Of a DNA stretch of 64,000 nt, positions 59,344 to 64,000 are shown piece after piece. A program made the translations under genes and the position numbers. This DNA is from Malaciobacter marinus (lineage in GTDB: Bacteria; Campylobacterota; Campylobacteria; Campylobacterales; Arcobacteraceae). The notes beneath the pieces were generated by a model. It did not search any database, had not been told where the DNA came from, and was given only the letters and a program-made list of their open reading frames with translations. Position 1 is the stretch's first letter, and the number at the start of each line of letters is the position of its first letter. The DNA is taken from NCBI RefSeq assembly GCF_003544855.1, contig NZ_CP032101.1, positions 2,604,001-2,668,000 of the forward strand, in the 5' to 3' direction.

Positions 59344-60729
59344 TTATGATTCAAGAAGTTCTTTTAACTCATCAGAAAACTCTTCTTTTTTCCTATCAGG
59401 TGAAATTTTATAAACTTTTGCTTTTATATTTTTACAGTTTTGATTTTTTGATTTTAAAACTGTATCTCCTAATATTGACAAATTATAAAGTAAGTCATAA
59501 TAGTTATCATATAAAGCATATTCTCTTTGAATTAAACTTTGAATTGATTGATAAAGTTCTGTTTGAGCATTTAAAATATCAACAAATGTTCTAGTTCCTG
59601 CTTCAAACTCATTTTTATATACTTCAACTATATTTGCATTTGCATCAATATATTTTTTAAGTGTATCAACTCTTTTTTTATTATTTTGATATTTTAAATA
59701 CTGGTTCTTTATCTCTTCTACAATTTTATCTGTTATTACATCTAAACTCTTTTTTTGCTCTTGTAAAAAAACTCTTTCTTGCTTATCTTTTATATTATTT
59801 ACACCACCATTGTATAAATTCCAATCAAAATTAAGCCTTGCATATGTTTCATCTTCTCTACCATTTTCATCTAATTCTAAATCATCATCAATACTTGTTC
59901 GAAGTTCAAAACTAATTGTTGGTAAAAAAGAGGCTTTATTTTGTGCTATTTTTTCCCTTTGAACTTTTATTTTTTCAATTTGCTCTTTAATTTGATAATT
60001 ACTAAGAACTGCTTTTTTTAGTAAAGTTTCCATATTTGAAGGAAGTACACTTTCATCAATAGCTGGTCTACAAACTTTTTGAGTTATATCAACCCCAACA
60101 TACTTTTTCAAAGCATTTAATTGATCTTGTCTGTTACTTTGCTCTTCATAAAACTTATCTGTTGCAAAATGCAATTTTGATGAAACTTGATATGTTTCAA
60201 GAACCTCTCCACTTATTTGTTCTTTCTCTTTTGCAATAGTTAAGTTATTTTGATTTGTTTTAATCATACCATCTGATAATGCAATTAATTCATCATATTT
60301 TACTAAAGTAGTATAGGCTTTTGTAGTTTCTAAAACTATATTTTCTATTGCATTTAAACTTCTATATTTATTTGCCAAATCTTGATGTTTCATCTCACTT
60401 ATTTCACTAGGGGTTAAGCCACCATCATAAATAAGTTGTCTTAAAACAAGTGCTGCATTATATCCATCTTTCCTATTATCAGTGTGTTCTCTATCATCAT
60501 ATTTATCTTTGACTCTTGACTTTTCTAAATATGCATTAAAATCTAAAGTTGGTAAATATTTGCTTTGTTTTTCATCAACATAATATCTATAAGCTTCTTG
60601 GTTTTTTCTCTCAGCTATTACATCAGGATTAGAAACCAAAGTTTTTTGAACTGAATCTTTTAAACTAAAGCCATAAGATGATGTACCTAATAAGATAAAA
60701 ATACAGTAAGTTAATAATAATTTTTTCAT
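59344..60729 (-). CDS. TolC-family outer-membrane channel of the adhesin exporter
   Basis: 461 residues with a signal peptide (1-20, LLGTSSYGFS). The mature chain shows the TolC repeat pattern: SLKDSVQKTLVSNPDVIAERKNQ at the start, long helices, and the second-half repeat with TISFELRTSIDDD and FDWNLYNGGVNN. It forms the outer-membrane tunnel of the type I system. AAAGGTAAG precedes the ATG, and a 19-bp palindrome lies at 60746-60764 just upstream. First gene of the secretion operon. Confidence 0.92.
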   Translation of the reverse strand: MKKLLLTYCIFILLGTSSYGFSLKDSVQKTLVSNPDVIAERKNQEAYRYYVDEKQSKYLPTLDFNAYLEKSRVKDKYDDREHTDNRKDGYNAALVLRQLIYDGGLTPSEISEMKHQDLANKYRSLNAIENIVLETTKAYTTLVKYDELIALSDGMIKTNQNNLTIAKEKEQISGEVLETYQVSSKLHFATDKFYEEQSNRQDQLNALKKYVGVDITQKVCRPAIDESVLPSNMETLLKKAVLSNYQIKEQIEKIKVQREKIAQNKASFLPTISFELRTSIDDDLELDENGREDETYARLNFDWNLYNGGVNNIKDKQERVFLQEQKKSLDVITDKIVEEIKNQYLKYQNNKKRVDTLKKYIDANANIVEVYKNEFEAGTRTFVDILNAQTELYQSIQSLIQREYALYDNYYDLLYNLSILGDTVLKSKNQNCKNIKAKVYKISPDRKKEEFSDELKELLES

Positions 60730-60745
60730 GTCTTACCTTTATATT

Positions 60746-60764
60746 TTTTGAATAATATTCAAAA
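60746..60764. promoter_or_regulatory. 19-bp palindrome upstream of tolC
   Basis: TTTTGAATA-A-TATTCAAAA, perfect 9-bp arms around one base. It lies 16 bases upstream of the tolC ATG in the 119-base divergent space with the response regulator gene. It may be the regulator's operator or part of a 5' hairpin. On the other side a TATAAT at 60809-60814 is a -10 candidate for the regulator. Confidence 0.45.
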
Positions 60765-60848
60765 TTATTTCAGATTTTGTATTTAAACTAACTTAAATTA
60801 ATATATTATATAATAAAAAACGTTATTCTATGAAGATAAAGGATATGC

Positions 60849-61553
60849 TTGAAAAATCAAGAAATTAATGAAATTCTCAATAGCCTTACTATTGCATACG
60901 TAGAAGATGAAAAAAATATTAGAGAAAATATGAGCAAAACACTAAATCTTCTTTGTAATAACTGTATAGATTTCCAATCTGCTGAGGAATTACTTAATTA
61001 TTATGAAAAAAATTCTGTGCATATAATAATCACAGATATCAATCTTCCCAACATGAATGGAATTGAATTAATAAAAAAAATAAGAGAAAAAGATGAAAAA
61101 ATACCTATCATTTTGCTTACAGCTTATATTGAAACACAATATTTATTTGATGCAATAAAATATAAAGTTGTTGAATATTTACCAAAACCTATTGATTATG
61201 AAACATTGATTCAAGCACTTTTAAAAGCTACAAAAGATTTGATAAATAACGGTAATTATATGATAAAAATAAATGAAAAATTATTTTTTAATGTATTAAA
61301 TAAAGAGTTACTAACTATTGATAAGGAAAAAATACCATTAACACCAAAAGAGTTAAAATTACTAAATCTTTTTATAAAGAATAAAAATAAAATAGTTACT
61401 TATGAAGAGATAAAAAATCAAATTTGGGAAAACTCTTATGAAGTAACAGAGTCTGCTTTTAAAAACTTAATAAATAAATTAAGAAATAAAATAAGCAAAG
61501 ACTCTATTGTAAATATTTCTAAAATAGGATATAGATTAAATATCAAAGATTAA
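60849..61553 (+). CDS. Response regulator, OmpR-like, divergent from the adhesin secretion operon
   Basis: 234 residues. The receiver has AYVEDEKN at the start, phosphoacceptor Asp63 in ITDINLPNMNG and the lysine in YLPKPID. The winged helix covers about 145-234 (PLTPKELKLLNLF, SAFKNLINKLRNKI, ISKIGYRL). The start must be TTG at 60849, five bases from AAAGGA; the ATG at 60845 is in another frame and stops after seven codons, and no later ATG keeps the receiver intact. Its position suggests it controls the tolC operon and adhesin in answer to the soluble kinase at 52760-53569. Confidence 0.9.
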   Translation: MKNQEINEILNSLTIAYVEDEKNIRENMSKTLNLLCNNCIDFQSAEELLNYYEKNSVHIIITDINLPNMNGIELIKKIREKDEKIPIILLTAYIETQYLFDAIKYKVVEYLPKPIDYETLIQALLKATKDLINNGNYMIKINEKLFFNVLNKELLTIDKEKIPLTPKELKLLNLFIKNKNKIVTYEEIKNQIWENSYEVTESAFKNLINKLRNKISKDSIVNISKIGYRLNIKD

Positions 61554-62587
61554 ATTCTAGAATTTCTTCTACTTAAATCTGAGAGTAATACTCCAATCCA
61601 TCTTGTATTATTAGCTGATTCAAAGGCAATTTTTAAAGTCATAGTAATTGGAACAGCTAAAAACATTCCTACAATTCCCAGTATCCACCCCCAAAAAATA
61701 AGAGAAAAGAAGATTATCATAGGAGAAAGACCAAGTTCTTTACCCATAAATTTAGGCTCTAAAACATTACTAATTGTTATATTTACAATCATATAAATAA
61801 CAATTAACCAAATAGTAACTTCAAAATCTCCTGCAACAAGTGATAATAAAACAGCTGGAATTGCTGCAACTATTGAGCCTACAACAGGAATAAAGTTAAA
61901 CAAAAAGGCAACAACTGCCCAAAGTATTGGATAATCAATATTAAAGAAAAATAATGTGATAAAAATAAAACTACCCGTCAAAAAACTAGTAAAAGTTTTA
62001 ACAGTAAAATATTTTTGAAGATTTTGAGAGAATAATCTAAAATTTAATAATCTTGTTTTATCTTTATTAAATATAACTTTTAACTTTTTTTCAAAAACTT
62101 TTGTTTCTGATAAAATAAAAGCAACTCCTATGAAAACCAATAAAGCTTTTGAAAAAATAGAGCCTATATTTCCAATTATATCTGTAGTAAATTTAAAAAA
62201 ATAACTGAAATTTATAGCTTTTAAAATTTCATCTTTATTTACTGTAAAGCCAAACTCTTGAGCATAGTTTATCAGTAAAACAATTGAATCTTTTATTTTT
62301 TGTTCATAATCGGGTAGATTGGTTGCAAAATTTGTTAAAGAAGAATTCAACATATAAGTTAAAAGTAATATTAATACTGCTAATACAGAGATCAAAATCA
62401 TATATGCTAAAAGTTTTGGAATTTTTTTTGCAGTTAAAAAATTTAAAAAAGCTGATAAAATTGAAGCAATAAATATTGCTAATAAAAGTATAATAATAAC
62501 TTCTGATGCAGCTTTAAATCCAGCTACTATAATAACCGAAGTTGCTATATAAAAAAAATAATATTTCAAATTTGTTTTTTCTAACAT
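61550..62587 (-). CDS. AI-2E/PerM-family membrane protein
   Basis: 345 residues with about eight membrane segments. The family signatures are in the C-terminal half: FNFIPVVGSIVAAIPAVLL, EPKFMGKELGLSPMIIFFSLIFWGWILGIVGMFLAVP. Members have been linked to autoinducer-2 export, Na+/H+ exchange or remain unknown; the specific role cannot be assigned. TAGGACAAAA precedes the ATG. The stop overlaps that of the convergent response regulator: both use the shared TTAA at 61550-61553, followed by a 14-bp palindrome at 61552-61565. Confidence 0.88.
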   Translation of the reverse strand: MLEKTNLKYYFFYIATSVIIVAGFKAASEVIIILLLAIFIASILSAFLNFLTAKKIPKLLAYMILISVLAVLILLLTYMLNSSLTNFATNLPDYEQKIKDSIVLLINYAQEFGFTVNKDEILKAINFSYFFKFTTDIIGNIGSIFSKALLVFIGVAFILSETKVFEKKLKVIFNKDKTRLLNFRLFSQNLQKYFTVKTFTSFLTGSFIFITLFFFNIDYPILWAVVAFLFNFIPVVGSIVAAIPAVLLSLVAGDFEVTIWLIVIYMIVNITISNVLEPKFMGKELGLSPMIIFFSLIFWGWILGIVGMFLAVPITMTLKIAFESANNTRWIGVLLSDLSRRNSRI

Positions 62588-62599
62588 TTTTGTCCTAAA

Positions 62600-64000
62600 T
62601 TAATAAATTGGTATTTGTATTGTAAACTTTGCACCTTTATACAGTTCATCTTTATACTCATACTTAGTATTTTCTGCTGTTAATGTACCATGTAAATGCT
62701 TAGAAATTATTTCATGACTCATATAAAGACCTATTCCTGTTCCAATACTTTTATCTTTTGTTGAAAAATATGGTTCAAATACTTTTGAAATAAACTTTTT
62801 ATTAATTCCACCAGCATTATCGTAAATTTCTATATTAAGATTTTCTTCTATTTTTTTTGCATTTATAAATATATATCTTTCATGCTCATATTTTATAAGT
62901 TCATCTCTTGCATTATTTAAAATATTTATCAATACTTGTAAAAATTCGTTTTCTAAAGTTTTAAAATTTATATCTTCAATATCTTGTATTATATAAATAC
63001 TTTTTGTTTTAAACTGTGCTTCTAAAAGTTTAAAAGTTTTATTAAATAACTCTTTTATATTTGAATCTACTTCTGTTTTTGTAGGACTAAAAAAGTTTTT
63101 AAAATCATCAATTGTTTTAGATAGATATTGTGCTGAATCATTTATCTTTGCTGTTGCTTCATAAAACTCTTTATCCGTTAAATTATCTAATTCTTTTTGA
63201 AAACTAATTCCTGTTGCTGCTGTTGAAATAATAGATAAAGGTTGTCTCCATTGATGTGCTATATTAGCAATCATCTCTCCCATACTTGCCATTTTTGATT
63301 GTTGAGCTAAAACATTTTGTTGATTTTCAATCTCTTTTTTATATGATTTAAATTTATCTTCTAAAAGTTTAGATATATATATTGAAATTACTAAAAACAG
63401 TAAAGACAATGCACTTGAAACAATGATTACATTAGTAATATATGAAAAAAACTTCTCATTTAATTCTTCTTCTTTTTTCATTAAACTTTGTTCTATATCA
63501 TCTTGATAAAACCCTGTTCCAATCATCCAATCCCAATTATTCAAACCTTTAACAAAGCTAATTTTTCTAGTTGGTAGATTTGTTTTTGGCTTTTTATATT
63601 GAATATAAGAGTAATATCCCTCACCATTTTGAGCAATAATCTTCATATCTTTGAGTACTCTATGGATATTTTTTCCATCTTCAATATTTAATACATTTTC
63701 TCCTATGTTATCTTTTCTAATATGGCTCAAATAATTAAAATCATAATCAATTATAAATATATATCCAAAATCTGAATATCTTACTAAATTAACATACTCT
63801 AAAACTCTTTTTTTTACTTCTTTCTCAAAATCTTTTATATACTCACCTGTACCAATAACAACATCATAAGGTTCAAAATATTTATAAAAGCTTATTTTTT
63901 TGTATGGTTTTTTATCATTGGGTTTATACCAATAATATGTATCAAATCTTTCACTTTTTTCTTTTATTGTTTTTATTATTGTTTTTACAAACTTATAACC
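62600..64000 (-). CDS. Cache-domain sensor histidine kinase (N-terminus beyond window)
   Basis: The frame stays open from the window edge at 64000 to the stop at 62600, giving 467 residues; an in-frame TTG at 63730 is internal, not the start. The visible part holds the end of one Cache_2 module (YDVVIGTGEYIKDF), a complete second (YIFIIDYDFNYLSH ... WDWMIGTGFYQDDI), a membrane segment at about 184-209 of the fragment, a short coiled coil, the H-box NIAHQWRQPL (His249 of the fragment) and an ATPase domain (NNARDEL, DNAGGI, GTGIGLYMSH). The sensor is of the same type as the chemoreceptor at 25221. It is 12 bases upstream of the AI-2E gene, probably co-transcribed. Ligand unknown. Confidence 0.92.
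   Translation of the reverse strand, partial: GYKFVKTIIKTIKEKSERFDTYYWYKPNDKKPYKKISFYKYFEPYDVVIGTGEYIKDFEKEVKKRVLEYVNLVRYSDFGYIFIIDYDFNYLSHIRKDNIGENVLNIEDGKNIHRVLKDMKIIAQNGEGYYSYIQYKKPKTNLPTRKISFVKGLNNWDWMIGTGFYQDDIEQSLMKKEEELNEKFFSYITNVIIVSSALSLLFLVISIYISKLLEDKFKSYKKEIENQQNVLAQQSKMASMGEMIANIAHQWRQPLSIISTAATGISFQKELDNLTDKEFYEATAKINDSAQYLSKTIDDFKNFFSPTKTEVDSNIKELFNKTFKLLEAQFKTKSIYIIQDIEDINFKTLENEFLQVLINILNNARDELIKYEHERYIFINAKKIEENLNIEIYDNAGGINKKFISKVFEPYFSTKDKSIGTGIGLYMSHEIISKHLHGTLTAENTKYEYKDELYKGAKFTIQIPIY

Noticed and set aside
60845-60868. ATG-initiated seven-codon frame overlapping the response regulator start
   Set aside because: The ATG is only one base from the ribosome site and out of frame; the TTG at 60849 is better spaced and gives the receiver domain.

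Overview
The window is a strongly AT-rich chromosomal segment that reads as a Campylobacterota genome, most likely an Arcobacter-type (Arcobacteraceae) bacterium. This is inferred from gene content: a Wolinella-type fumarate reductase in the order C-A-B, the aspartase/DcuA/periplasmic asparaginase set, histidine kinases with an 'HQWRQPL'-type H-box, tandem Cache chemoreceptors, and frequent TTG/GTG starts. No rRNA, tRNA, insertion sequence or CRISPR array was seen.

Layout. 0-2.4 kb: end of an unknown gene, then pyrB-pyrC (pyrimidine synthesis) converging on it. 2.7-10.4 kb: a nitrogen-control block. Two tandem amt-glnK cassettes lie on the minus strand, and a divergent operon encodes a membrane sensor-like protein, a shortened NtrC-like protein without a visible GAFTGA loop, and GlnD. 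A 17-bp palindrome (TGTATA-N5-TATACA) occurs at the same place upstream of both amt genes, and a one-mismatch copy overlaps the promoter of the glnD operon. 10.4-13.9 kb: a fused transporter/acyltransferase/acyl-ACP synthetase (Aas type). 14-17.3 kb: arsenic resistance (arsR-arsB-arsC, an ArsP-like permease, a CxxC mini-thioredoxin) with two matching ArsR-type operators. 17.4-25 kb: transport and housekeeping genes (CorA, SulP, Usp, RarD, GGCT, CNNM/CBS, LrgAB, a YheO-like regulator). 25.2-30.5 kb: a chemoreceptor and a two-component pair whose kinase carries a substrate-binding-protein-like sensor. 30.5-38.4 kb: asparaginase, DcuA, aspartase and FrdBAC, which together can turn asparagine or aspartate into fumarate and then respire it to succinate. 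38.6-40.5 kb: transketolase.

40.6-61.5 kb is the most unusual region: a giant-adhesin locus. A 4000-residue type I secreted protein carries an N-terminal retention-like module with a poly-alanine/glycine motif, 10.5 apparently identical 609-bp repeats of Ig-like domains, RTX blocks and a von Willebrand A domain. Upstream on the same strand are TolC, a LapB-type ABC transporter, a HlyD adaptor, an ankyrin-OmpA lipoprotein, a WG-repeat lipoprotein and a soluble histidine kinase. A response regulator is divergent from tolC. The window ends with an AI-2E family membrane protein and the C-terminal 467 codons of a Cache-domain histidine kinase that runs off the edge.

How the parts work together. 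Ammonium uptake (Amt), PII signalling (GlnK) and PII modification (GlnD) form one regulated circuit, with the shortened NtrC-like protein as my candidate regulator (inference). Asparaginase and aspartase release ammonium and feed fumarate reductase. The adhesin, its secretion channel, two lipoproteins and a split two-component system look like one surface-attachment module.
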